From Sclerotiophoma versabilis (taxonomy: Eukaryota; Ascomycota; Dothideomycetes; Pleosporales; Didymellaceae): 64,000 bases of DNA. Of the stretch, positions 33,766 to 44,711 are shown in pieces. The stretch is taken from positions 1,302,001-1,366,000 of the forward strand of contig JAAROD010000080.1 in assembly GCA_012274445.1 (NCBI GenBank), written 5' to 3'. The translations under genes were made by a program, and so were the position numbers. Position 1 is the stretch's first letter, and each line of letters opens with the position of its first letter. A model generated the notes under the pieces. The model was not told the origin of the DNA and ran no database searches. It saw only the letters and a list, made by a program, of their open reading frames with translations.

Positions 33766-35015
33766 TCAAGCACCTAACCTGAGCCTTCCTAAGCCTCGCT
33801 CTTTTCTCCGCTTATTCGACTGATCCACAATCTTCTGGTCGAAACAGAACCACCATTTCCTATAAAACGACTCTCCTACTTCCCACGCCTCCTCAACAAA
33901 CTCGTTACCTTGTCCCCATGCTACTGAATTGCCATGCACCTGAATTCCACCACCATCCTGGAAGTCATCGAGATCCTGAACAAGCTGGGTGATAGCTTTG
34001 CTTTGAGTTGCTGGTGTTGAACTACCCGTTTGATCTGACAACGGCCATGTGCCGAATGCATTCAATCCATCATCATCATCATCTTCTTCTTCTTCTTCTT
34101 CTCGCGCGATAGGCGGCCGCAGTTTGTTCGGCATCGCTAGCAGAAGGATGAGTTTCTCTCGCACAGTCGGCCATGGCAGAAGATCAAGAGCTGGATGATG
34201 CGGAATGACGAGTTGCGCAGGGACAGGGTGCAGGTTCACTGGTAGTGCGATTGAGTAAGAGGCAGACGCCGGCATAACGTGCATGTAAGAAGGATCCCAT
34301 AAATTGTCACATAGATCCAGGGCAGTCGCAATTGACATGAACGCCTGGATCATACTTAGGACAGGAATGGTCAACATGCCGCCATCGGCTGTAAGAGGGA
34401 AAGCGAAGCCAGGCGATGAGGGTCCGCGCTGGAAGTCTGCAAGCTCGGAGGTGGATGGTAATGGCGTTGGGAGAGTTGGGAAGTCTGAAAGAAGAGATCA
34501 GCAAAGTTGAGTAGAGGAATGGTCAGGCGCGTACCACTGATGTCTTCCATTAGGCTCATACTAAAGGAGTCCCCCTGAATCGCAAAGCCGGACACATCAT
34601 CTCCACAACGCACACTGAGGAGGTCTTCGATGAGATCGGGATTCTCAGAAACTGAGCTGGATTGTGGTGGTGTATCGTCGCTGCTCGTTAAGTGATGGCC
34701 GACAAGACTTTCGAGGCTCTCGGCCTGCACCTCCAATGCTGCGATCTTCTCCTTTCGTCGCTGGCCTACGCTTCTGTGTTACTTCCAGACTCAGGACGGT
34801 GCGGCGATGAACCTACGATATCGTCTCTGCGCTAAAACATTAAGTACCCTCTTCCTGTCTGGATCGCCCAGATCAGGCACATCCTTGGGACTACGGCTTT
34901 TCTGGACTCGACCTGCAGGCATATCGTTATGATCAAAGCTTATCGATATGCTTGAGGTGACAATGGGAGATAGCGTGGGAGCGCAGTATTGGGATATAAT
35001 GGTGAGAAAGACCAT
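33766..35015 (-). CDS. bZIP transcription factor with DUF3425 domain
   Basis: Three exons on the minus strand, 35015-34817, 34765-34535 and 34484-33766, give 382 residues. A start at 34922 (MPAGRVQKSR) would give 351 and may be the true one. Splicing the first 51-nt intron creates the basic region NVLAQRRYRQRRKEKI followed by a short leucine zipper (LEVQAESLESLVG). The C-terminal half matches the DUF3425 pattern: LCDNLWDPSYMHV, ALPVNLHPVPAQLVIPHHPALDLLPWP, then VGESFYRKWWFCFD. An acidic run (about six Glu, five Asp) interrupts it and is encoded by triplet repeats at about 34069-34104. Proteins of this layout are nuclear regulators, few with known targets. No obvious target cluster lies next to it. 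Confidence 0.8.
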
Positions 35016-35381
35016 AACGTTATGCTCATGACTGCGCTAGCCGAATCTGACGTATTAATGCGAGGTACGAGGTGCGCCTGCGCTCTGGCATGACCATCAG
35101 CAATTGGTTAGCATGCTGACTTTGGAAGCCTGACATTAGGCCTCACCATAACGCTTCGATGATGCCGGAAATATTCGGAGGTAAAGTTTGGTTATAGTTT
35201 TTGCCTATTGAAACTTACACAACGTTAACATCTGCTACAATGTAAAGGTAAAGCCCTGTATGCCTTTTGTGGCATCTATAAAGCATGCAAAGCGCAGACA
35301 GATGGAAAGGCATTCACAAAGACGTCACAGATCCATATTGCCCTACAAAGCATCAGTGCCATTAATATACTTCTCATCAAC
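35016..35381. promoter_or_regulatory. Divergent upstream region, bZIP gene / small membrane protein gene
   Basis: 366 bp between divergent start codons. AT-richer than its surroundings. No specific element assigned. Confidence 0.45.
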
Positions 35382-35852
35382 ATGTCTCACACATCTCTCA
35401 ACGAAGCCAACCCTCTCCTCAACACAGGTCTCAAACCAAAGACTGAGCCTTCGGACAAGTCGGCCTTAGCAAGCACACTCTGGGCTATCAAAGCGCTCTC
35501 GTACGCGCGCATCACCACAGGAGCTGCTTGCCTCGTAGCACCACAGGTTATATGCGCGCTCTTCAAATACAATGTGCCGGTCGGCTCAGCGCTACTCGTG
35601 CGCATGGTCGGTGCCCGGGACGGCGTGCTGGGTGAGCTGCTACTTACTGCTGGAGACAAGAACGCGCATGACGGAGGAAGGAGGGAGATGAGAAGGGCGC
35701 TTTGGGCGGGTATGGCGGCGGATGCTATCGATGTTGGGAGTTTGGCGTATGCTGTTGCGAAGGGTCATGTGGGGAAGCCAACAGGCGGACTGTTCGGCGC
35801 TGCGGCAGTGGTTTTCATCGGGCTAGGTGCTTGGGGCCTGAGAGGATTGTAG
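35382..35852 (+). CDS. Small integral membrane protein, DUF4267-like
   Basis: An intronless gene of 156 residues with an ATG at 35382 (MSHTSLNEANPLL). A polar N-terminus of about 30 residues is followed by roughly four hydrophobic helices: ITTGAACLVAPQVICALF, the VGSALLVRMVGARDGVLGELLL segment, MAADAIDVGSLAYAVA and GGLFGAAAVVFIGLGAWGL. The pattern with RMVGARD and an acidic residue in the third helix resembles the DUF4267 family, a match I recall but cannot verify here. Function is unknown. It ends 276 bp before the SNF2 gene. Confidence 0.7.
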   Translation: MSHTSLNEANPLLNTGLKPKTEPSDKSALASTLWAIKALSYARITTGAACLVAPQVICALFKYNVPVGSALLVRMVGARDGVLGELLLTAGDKNAHDGGRREMRRALWAGMAADAIDVGSLAYAVAKGHVGKPTGGLFGAAAVVFIGLGAWGLRGL

Positions 35853-36128
35853 GCAGTGTACGATTGCAGAAGGATAGAAAATGGTGGTACTGTGGAGTAG
35901 TCCAGGTAATCAGATGATAGCTTAATTGCTGGAAGTGTGCTCGTGACAACGCGCTGTTGACACGCGTGGCCCTCGTGCGGCGGGGCTTGTTTTGGCGCCC
36001 TAGCAACGAACCACTACCGTAAGGCTGCCTGATCAGAACACAAACATGACGATAGCGCCTTCTATCTTGACCACGACACTGCACTGCGAAGAGCCCAAAG
36101 CCCTTGTCGCCACTCACTAACACTGTCC

Positions 36129-39100
36129 ATGAACAGCAGTTCGCAGAAGCACCGTGCGCCTTTTGCGCCTCTGAACACGCTCTCGTCACCACAGAAGCCG
36201 GCCTTCGCCCCGCTTGACACGCCCGGCTCCTCCTTCTACGGCGATTCAAGTTCGCTCTTCGACGAAGCCTCAAGCCCATACGCCCCTCCTCCCAGCACAC
36301 ACTCCAAGATGGTGCGCGAACGAGAACCCTCAGCGCTGCCGCCGCGCCCTGAGACTCAAAGGCCGGCGCCCTCTGCCGGTATGCCAGAGCGCATGGCAGC
36401 ACCGCAGTTCGGACAGGCCAGCCCCCTCCGCAACCCACTGAGGCAAGACAAGCCTAAGCACGCACATCTCTTCAATATGCCAAAGCCTGGCCAGCCGAGG
36501 CCAGAGCACCACCAAGCAGCCGCCCGCGTGCCAAACCCACAAACTCTTCCTTCATACAGGCCTCCCCAGCCTGTCTCGGCACAAACCAAACCTGCTGCCA
36601 AGCTAGACGCTTTCGGTCGCCCAGTCGACGACGATATCTTCGAGATCCCCGCTAGCAGCTTCCAGCCTCGACAGTCGACGAGCGTACCGGTACCGCGTCC
36701 GTTCAACCCGCCCCCGCAAACCGTGCACCCACCGCCTCGATCTCTATACTCGTCGATAGGCCATAGCAACGGCTTCCAGCCGGTCAACAAGGGCGCACAT
36801 AACCCTCTCCAAGAGGCTCGAAAGACAGTCATTTTAAACGATGAAGACGACTTCGATCCCGACGCAGTCGTGTTCGCAGACCGCGGCCGGTTCGGGGCTC
36901 CTGATCTAGACGCCTACGTTGACCAGGCACAAGCGAGTGAGAACATCAAGGCACTCCTTGAGGGTGCGCTGGACGAAGATGACGAGAAGATTCCGCGCAC
37001 ACGAGGGCGAAAGAAGAAGAAGCAAGAGGCAAAGGATGCTGCAAACTCGCTGGCCGACCGGCTTAAGGCGCTGGGAATGCAGAACGAGGAAGCCAAGGCT
37101 GAGCCTGAAGAGGAAGAAGCAGATGACGAAGAGGATGACGGCTTCGTTGATGGGCTCAAAGTCAGTCTATTACCCCATCAAGTCGATGGTGTCTCGTGGA
37201 TGATTGAGAAGGAAACTGGAGCACACAACAAGCGAGGGAAGTTACCTAAGGGCGGTATCTTGGCCGATGACATGGGCCTGGGCAAGACTGTACAGTCAAT
37301 GGCGCTTATCTTATCGAATCCAAGACCGGAGAAGGGTGCTGAACTAGAGAACAAAAAGAACAAGATCCTGGACGTTGTAGGCAAAGGCACGCTCGTCGTT
37401 GCTCCCCTGGCGCTGATCAAGCAATGGGAGGCCGAGATCAACAGCAAGGTCGCCAAAACACATGCGTTGAAGGTCCTGGTGCACCACGGCCCCAACCGTA
37501 CAAAGTCGGCCGACAAGCTGAAGCAATACGATGTTGTCATCACGACCTACCAGGTCCTTGCATCTGAGCACGCACAATGTGGAGACGGTCCCGATGGCCT
37601 CAAGAAAGGGTGCTTTGCCGTGCACTGGTACCGCATGATGCTCGACGAAGCTCACACCATCAAGAATCGCAACGCAAAGATGACCAAGGCCTGCTACGAC
37701 GTTCGCTCCCATTACCGCTGGTGTCTGACTGGAACACCGATGCAGAACAACCTCGATGAGCTACAAAGTCTGATCAAGTTTCTCCGCATCCAGCCCTACT
37801 GCGAGATGTCAAGTTGGAAGGACTCGATCACAGGACCTATGAAGAACGGTCGCGGTAACCTTGCCATGCGACGACTGCAGATATTCCTCAAGGCCTTCAT
37901 GAAGCGTCGAACCAAGGACGTGCTCAAAAAGGACGGTGCGCTAACCTTCGGAGGCAAGGGTAAAGATGGAGCTGAGAAGCCGGCCTTCCAGATTGTCGCG
38001 CGAAACGTCGAGACCATCATAGGAGAGTTCACAGCCAAAGAGCGCGCTTTCTACGACCGCCTGTCTACTCGTGCCCAGGACCGCCTTGAGGAGCTCATGG
38101 GTGGCGAGAAGCAGGATTACATTGGGGCTTTGGTATTGCTGCTTCGTCTACGACAAGCCTGCAATCATCCCAATCTCACTAAGAGTAATGTCAAGGACGA
38201 TAAGGATGCGCTGACGACAGGTTCGAGGCAAGGAACCCAGACTGATTTCCAGACTCCTCGCAAAGCTTCCAAGGCCGATGACGCTGATGATCTTGCGGAT
38301 CTGCTTGGTGGTCTAAGTGTTGCTACGAAGCGCTGTGATCTGTGTCAGCGCACACTAAATCGCGACAACGCTGCAATTGGTGCAATCCGTTGTCATGACT
38401 GCGACGAAGATCTTAATGCTTCGACGAAGAAGTCGAAGAAGCACAAGAAGAAGCACCGCAAAGAAAAGTACAAGTCGAACAAAGTCAAGATGCCCTCAAA
38501 GCCGGTGGCCATTGAGGAGGACGACGACGAAGAAGAAGACGACGTAGTCCGACCTACCAAATCGTCTCGCCAGCGCCGCGTCATCGTAGATAGCGATGAC
38601 GAGGAAGAAGAGGGCGAATGGATTGTCCCTGGAGACCAACAACACTCTGAGGATCTTGGTGTTGCCGGAGGCACGGATGATGAGAATGCTGAAGGTGGCG
38701 GTGACACATTGGCATCAATTGACTCTCAAGCAACTGAGAGTGTCGATGATAGCAAGAGCAATCTTGACTCTTTCATCGTGCATGACACTGACAGCGAGGA
38801 CGAGGCGCCGGTAGTCCGCAAGAAGCTGTTCACAAAAGAGAAGCCACGAACAGTCAACCTTGTGTCCGATGACGAAGATGATACGGCTACAGAAGCAGGA
38901 TCAGAATTAGAGTCCAACTCAGAGGACGAAGACGATGAGAATGATTCTGCGACAGACGCGTCCGATTCTGATTACAACACTTCAGACCTTGTTCCATCCA
39001 CTAAAATTCGCCAACTCCTTCAAATCCTTGAGAAGGAAACTCCAGACCACAAGGTCATCGTCTTCTCACAATTTACTTCCATGCTCGACCTTATCGAGCC

Positions 39101-39744
39101 TTTCCTTAAACGCGCAGACTTTGTCTTCACCCGTTACGACGGCAGCATGCGCAACGACCTCCGCGAAGCCAGCCTAGAAAGGCTACGCGAAGACAAGCGG
39201 ACAAGGGTTCTGTTGTGTAGTCTCAAGTGTGGAAGCTTGGGACTAAATCTCACAGCTGCGTCGAGGGTGGTCATTATGGAGCCGTTTTGGAATCCTGTAA
39301 GCTTTCATGTCTCAGTCTCTCTTTATGTGTACTAATCTGGTTTAGTTTGTCGAAGAGCAAGCCATCGATCGTGTGCACCGCCTCAACCAAACCGTTGACG
39401 TTACCGTGTACCGCCTGTCCATCCACAACTCGGTGGAAGAGCGTATCCTCGAGCTACAGGAGGCAAAGCGTAAACTCGCGCAGGCGGCTATTGAAGGCGG
39501 GAAGGCCATTGGCAAGCTCAGCATGAAGGATATTCTCAATCTCTTCAAGCGTGAGGCTGAGTACGACCACACTCACATGGATGCAGGTCCAGAGCAGGAC
39601 ATCTTCGCTAAGAGAAGGGTGCTTGAATCTGGCGCTGAGGTCGGTGGTCGAGGAGAGTCGACTGCGCCACGGCCGGCGAGGAAGGCGGGGAGCTTAGGGT
39701 TCAGGAAGGAGAGGAAAGAGGACAGTATCTATGGCAGACGTTAA
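36129..39744 (+). CDS. SNF2-family DNA-dependent ATPase, Rad5/16 or Uls1-like
   Basis: Exons 36129-39296 and 39346-39744, separated by a 49-nt intron, give 1188 residues. The N-terminal 300 residues are Pro/Ser-rich and disordered. The ATPase core starts at LLPHQVDGVSWM: Walker A DDMGLGKTVQS (Lys386), DEAH box 506-509, motif III LTGTPMQNN. The second RecA lobe has KVIVFSQFTSMLDLI, GSLGLNL, and across the intron FWNPFVEEQAIDRVHRLNQ. Between the lobes lies a long insertion with a CDLC-x15-CHDC zinc-ribbon-like motif and highly basic then acidic tracts, where Rad5 and Uls1 relatives carry a RING finger. I see no complete RING. Members remodel chromatin or act in post-replication repair and SUMO-related quality control. 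The ortholog cannot be fixed from sequence alone. Confidence 0.85.
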
Positions 39745-41087
39745 GGAGACGAACAAGCGCTTGTGAGGTCTTGATGGCAACGGTTTGACAATGCATTATG
39801 AGGCGTTTGTCATTTCTAGATGTGTGATTTTTATCCGAGAACTAGATGGCGTTTGATGACAGTATTTCAATTCACTTCATTCACTTTTTACATCTTGCCT
39901 TGGAGGTCCTCAGTCCCCCTTGTGATCACGCTTGGCCCTTTCCTCTGTCCTTCAGATCACGACTATCAACACAATCGTGAATACAAAAGAGAAGCACCTG
40001 CAACAGCCCTCGACGTTGGCTCCCTCGACGGTACTGTTCCTGCGTGGTACTACCATAACGGCAGTCTTTGCTGGCGCTGTTGGTGTTGGAGCTGGATGTC
40101 GTCGAAGTCCGCAACAATATCGTGTTGGTGAATCAATGGGTATGTATGCACTTGTGGGTGCATTTAGTTTAGCGCAAATTCAGGCATCTTCAAGAGCAAT
40201 GTCGCCGAGCTCCACATCTCGCCTAGTCTTGGTATATTGCTTTCAGTGCGTGAGAACAGAATTCTGCGTCTGCAGTTGTTCACTTTGGAGGTGGAGATGG
40301 CAAGCTATGCGTCTTCTTTTGAACAATATGGACGACTTGATGATCCCCAAGTTCTCCATGGAGTAGCGTTCAGTACATTCATCGAAGATGTGAGCCCTTA
40401 GTAACAGATGGAATTTTCCCCCGCTTCTTTTTGTATCAGAAGGCAGAGTGTTACGGTAGTGCGCAGGCTCTGCCTGTGACAAGTAGCATTAGGCGTAGAC
40501 CGTCCATGGTGCACAAAGCAGCTTAGCGCGCAGTACCTGGACGGACGTACGCTTGCCGGAACGTTGAATGTTGGAACACAAAAATGCAGTAGCTCTGATA
40601 GCTCCGTTGTTTTTTGGACATGGAGCTGTGAATCAGTAAAATGCGATGGAAGAATGAAGGTGGTGAAGGTGGAGCTTATGGCGTCAATGTCGACGGCGGC
40701 GCACGGACTTGCCTCGGCCGGACTTTACAGCGGTGGTGCTGACTACCTTCATGATGCGTGCCGGAGCTTGATAGAAGCCACTCGAAGGCGGACTGGCTTC
40801 CACAGTTGCTTTTTCCTCCTTTTGCGCCTCCCTTCGCCCTCGCCTTGATCACAAACTCCACTCAGGGCTTACCCATGCCGCAACCCGCAAGCTGGACGTA
40901 TCGATAGCACTCGACTGGACATCGAGTCCACATATACACAACCAAACGACTCTACACCACAAAGCCCATACAGTCCGCAGACTGGAGGGCTCGCTCACAA
41001 CTCTATCGAAGTCTTGTCGCCAGCTACCGAATTCGCCCCTCTTTCGAGCATCTTCACCGAGTACTGTTACCCTAGTGCCCCGCCACC
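39745..41087. other. Intergenic region between SNF2 and HUL5 genes
   Basis: About 1.3 kb. Overlapping short frames at 39820-40366 lack recognised motifs. The last 150 bp are C-rich with CT tracts and lead to a good start context (GCCACCATG) for HUL5. Confidence 0.5.
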
Positions 41088-44000
41088 ATGTTCACAAGCT
41101 TCACGGGCAACACACGGCGGCCACGTCAGGTCAACCTTTCGGGCCGTAAGACGAATCCTTTTGGCTCTCCTGGCACCGGCGCCGGTTCGCAAGCTGCCCT
41201 GGACAGGGCCCAACAAGAACGCGCACAGCGACAACGAGAACGCGACACGCTCCATGCGGTAAAGAAGATACAGAGAGTATGGAGAGGTCATGCAAGCAGA
41301 CGGAGGGTCGCCGATCATTTACGGCAGGAGTGGGACGCCTTTGAGGAGCAGGACTGCGATTCGCACCAAAGTCCGATGTACGATGAAAAGTCGGCGTTAT
41401 CACAACTGCAGCGGCTATTGCGTTTTGCGTCCACACGAAACGAGCAGGATCTAGAACGAATACGACACTTCGGCAACCGACTGCAGTCGACGGAAGAGTC
41501 GGTGGGTGGTTTCCACGACGCACCCTGGCCGTCAATACATTTGAAGTTCGAGAAGTTGCTGCTTGCAGCTCTGCAGCGGAGAAACAAGGGCCCAATATCT
41601 TGGTGGAATAGTTCGTCTGGGAACCTTGTCTCCATCCTGCATTTCGTTGCAGGGCAGATTCCTGCGGAGATATCTCAGCATGCGAAGCTCTACTACACCA
41701 CCCTCGCCGAAACCGTGTCGGAGCTCGCACCAGCCTTGGTAGATCCATCGACAGCCGAAGGCGTACAGAATAGCCATGCGGAAGTCATGCATTGGAAGTC
41801 TTGGGAGATTTTCCTTCGTACCATTCTTGTACCACTTAAGACAGTAACTGGATACACCTTGGACGCATACGAGGCTTTTGGTCACGTCTTTTTGACTCTT
41901 CCGCTGCTGAGTTCTGATTCGACTTCACACCTCTTACGCCGGTTTAGAGATTCGCTTGCTGAGTCAATCAACTACAAGCTGCTTGCGAATGCATTGGCTA
42001 CCTCGCTCAAGGCTTCTGGTTTACAGGCACACCCACAGCTAGGAAGCTCAACAAGCCGGTTACGGTTGCTTGGGCTATTCATTTATTTCCACCGATATGC
42101 GCATAACTTCAATTCACCAGAAGCTTACGCTGTACATCAAGACTTCGTCACGGTGGTGTCGCTGTTGCTAAATTCACTTCCAATTAGCATTCTTGGAGAA
42201 GAAGATTCTGTCATAGACCTTACAGATGAGGACGATTTTGCCACGGACAGAGTGACGCAATTTTTGAAAGAGCAGGTACAATCGTTAGTCAATCAGGAAG
42301 GTATTGGCAGTCTCTTGACTGGATCAGCACAACCTTCTGGAGTCTCAGAGGAGGAAAAGATCGAAGAGGCGAGACAACTAGCAAACTATTCCCTTGCCCT
42401 GCTGCGATTCTTTCCTAGAAGAGGCGATGAGATACGAATGTGGTTGTACATCGGTCCTCCAGACAAGAAAGACGGTGGACGAAAGTCACCGGCGATTCGG
42501 TACTTCTGGGAAGCCTCGAAACGTTCGGCAGTGTTTTCGACCATCTTCCGTGATTCGCGCGCAGCAATTGAGCTTTTGAAGACGAAGACGTCAGATTCCA
42601 CTGCTTCAGGTTTGACGCAGCATGGTTTTTGGCAGCCAGCGCAACAAGAGATCAACCGTGAAGCTACTATCGCTGATGAATGGAGAGTCATTCTGGTATT
42701 CCTCGAGCTGTATACCTTCGTATTGAAGGTCACGGATGACGAAGAATTCTTCTCTGCAGGACAACAAGATGCTTTCTCCAACCAGGTCCGTGACAGTGGT
42801 CTCCCTCTTTCTGAAGTAAAGGACCTGACGACGTTCTTGAAAAATCTCGGTTTCACATTGTACTTCAATGCAGCGGATATCACACCGGCAGAAGAGCGCG
42901 CAGGTACAGGTACCGCCCTTCACTTTTACAGTCATCAGATTGCGGAGTCTCAACCAGCCAAAGATGCGCAGGAGTCCTCAGTCGGTGGGGTTGCAGGTCT
43001 CAGCCTTGATTATGTCAAAGGTTTGGTTACTGGACTTCTGCGTATGGTGTACGAGAGAGACTCACGACGCAACTTTTTGCCCTCCGACCATTGGCTGATG
43101 ACTTCACGCTTCGACATGACTGGCTTCATTCCAGCTGTGGTGGAAGAGGAAGAGTCACGGCACAAGATCCAAGACGAAGATGCCGACGATGTGGACGAGG
43201 AGGAAGAGGACTTCGATGACACGCCACAACTGATCGGCACAAGCCGCGTACAACAGCAGCGAAGACTAGAGAGGCTACAACGGCAGCAGCGTAAGGCTTC
43301 GCGCAGAAGGTATTTGCAAGCCGTCGCACCGCGCTTGGAGATCTTGCAGAATATGCCATTCTTTATACCGTTCACAACTCGAGTTAAGATCTTCCGCGAG
43401 TTCGTGCACCTTGATATGACAAAACGGAGGAACACAACCGATCCTGAGGCTTGGCGAGCGAGGATGATGTTTGGTGGTGGGCCTGGCGATAAGCACTCTG
43501 CAAGAATTCGTCGAGACAACGAGTTTGAGGATGCCTATGAGCAGTTCTATTCGTTGGGACAGGGACTCAAAGAGCCTATACAGATCACTTTCGTCGACCA
43601 ATTCGACGCTCCTGAGGCTGGTATTGATGGCGGCGGCGTGACGAAAGAGTTCCTGACCAGCGTCACAAACCGAGCTTTCATGCCCACGGACTCTGTTGAT
43701 ATGTTCGTCGAGAACGACCAGCACCTTCTTTATCCAAACCCTGCAGCGATCGAAGAGCACAAGGAGCAGTTGAAGCAAGTTGGCTTACGTGAAAACTCGC
43801 CAGAGTTCCGACTACAGATTACTGAACTGCTTCATCGGTACGAGTTCCTCGGTCGTATCATCGGCAAGTGCTTGTACGAGGGAATTTTGGTGGATGTCAA
43901 TTTCGCACCGTTTTTCCTCCGGAAATGGGCGTTGACAGGCGGTACCGGCTCCGCGCCAAACGAGTCCGGGTACCGTCCAACCCTCAACGATCTTCGCGAT

Positions 44001-44711
44001 CTGGACGAGGAGCTCTATCAAGGTCTACACAAGCTCAAAACCTACCCTGGGGATGTTGAAGACTTCTCACTCAACTTCACTGTCACCGACACTGTAGTCA
44101 CTGATCACACTACATCCCCTAAGAAGACCAAAGCTATTACCAAAGACCTCAAACCCGGCGGCGCCGACACGGTAGTCACTAACCAGAACCGCCTCGTCTA
44201 CATCAGCTATATGGCCCGACACCGCCTGCAAAACCAGCCCTACCTGCAAACCACCGCCTTCCTGCGTGGCCTCAGCACCATGATCCAGCCCTCCTGGCTT
44301 TCCATGTTCAACCAATCGGAACTCCAGACCCTCATCTCTGGCACTCGCACACAGATTGATGTCGAAGATCTACGCCGTAACACCATCTATGGCGGAACCT
44401 ACGTAATTGGCGACGACGGGCTTGAGCACCCGACCATCCAACTTTTCTGGCAAATCATGAAAGACATCAGTGACGACGAGCGCCGTGCAGTGCTCAAGTT
44501 TGTCACCAGTACACCGCGAGCGCCATTGCTGGGGTTCGGCACACTGAATCCGCGATTCAGTATCAGGGATGGTGGGAGTGATCAGGAGAGGTTGCCGAGT
44601 ACCAGTACATGTGTCAATTTGCTGAAGTTGCCAATGTATAGAGATTACAACCTGCTGAAGGAGAAGCTACTATACAGTGTTTTCAGTGGAGCTGGGTTTG
44701 ATCTTAGCTAA
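41088..44711 (+). CDS. HUL5: HECT-type E3 ubiquitin ligase Hul5 (UBE3B/UBE3C family)
   Basis: A single exon of 1207 residues with an ATG at 41088. The N-terminal IQ motif VKKIQRVWRGHASRRR (about 63-80) is characteristic of Hul5, UBE3B and UBE3C. A long helical middle region with an acidic stretch (about 690-710) leads to the HECT domain (about 830-1207): DGGGVTKEFL, YEFLGRIIGKCLYEGILVD and RLPSTSTCVNLLKLP with the catalytic Cys1175. The C-terminal tail YSVFSGAGFDLS is conserved. In yeast Hul5 extends ubiquitin chains on proteasome-bound and misfolded proteins, especially after heat shock. All expected HECT features are present and nothing appears broken. Confidence 0.93.
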   Translation: MFTSFTGNTRRPRQVNLSGRKTNPFGSPGTGAGSQAALDRAQQERAQRQRERDTLHAVKKIQRVWRGHASRRRVADHLRQEWDAFEEQDCDSHQSPMYDEKSALSQLQRLLRFASTRNEQDLERIRHFGNRLQSTEESVGGFHDAPWPSIHLKFEKLLLAALQRRNKGPISWWNSSSGNLVSILHFVAGQIPAEISQHAKLYYTTLAETVSELAPALVDPSTAEGVQNSHAEVMHWKSWEIFLRTILVPLKTVTGYTLDAYEAFGHVFLTLPLLSSDSTSHLLRRFRDSLAESINYKLLANALATSLKASGLQAHPQLGSSTSRLRLLGLFIYFHRYAHNFNSPEAYAVHQDFVTVVSLLLNSLPISILGEEDSVIDLTDEDDFATDRVTQFLKEQVQSLVNQEGIGSLLTGSAQPSGVSEEEKIEEARQLANYSLALLRFFPRRGDEIRMWLYIGPPDKKDGGRKSPAIRYFWEASKRSAVFSTIFRDSRAAIELLKTKTSDSTASGLTQHGFWQPAQQEINREATIADEWRVILVFLELYTFVLKVTDDEEFFSAGQQDAFSNQVRDSGLPLSEVKDLTTFLKNLGFTLYFNAADITPAEERAGTGTALHFYSHQIAESQPAKDAQESSVGGVAGLSLDYVKGLVTGLLRMVYERDSRRNFLPSDHWLMTSRFDMTGFIPAVVEEEESRHKIQDEDADDVDEEEEDFDDTPQLIGTSRVQQQRRLERLQRQQRKASRRRYLQAVAPRLEILQNMPFFIPFTTRVKIFREFVHLDMTKRRNTTDPEAWRARMMFGGGPGDKHSARIRRDNEFEDAYEQFYSLGQGLKEPIQITFVDQFDAPEAGIDGGGVTKEFLTSVTNRAFMPTDSVDMFVENDQHLLYPNPAAIEEHKEQLKQVGLRENSPEFRLQITELLHRYEFLGRIIGKCLYEGILVDVNFAPFFLRKWALTGGTGSAPNESGYRPTLNDLRDLDEELYQGLHKLKTYPGDVEDFSLNFTVTDTVVTDHTTSPKKTKAITKDLKPGGADTVVTNQNRLVYISYMARHRLQNQPYLQTTAFLRGLSTMIQPSWLSMFNQSELQTLISGTRTQIDVEDLRRNTIYGGTYVIGDDGLEHPTIQLFWQIMKDISDDERRAVLKFVTSTPRAPLLGFGTLNPRFSIRDGGSDQERLPSTSTCVNLLKLPMYRDYNLLKEKLLYSVFSGAGFDLS

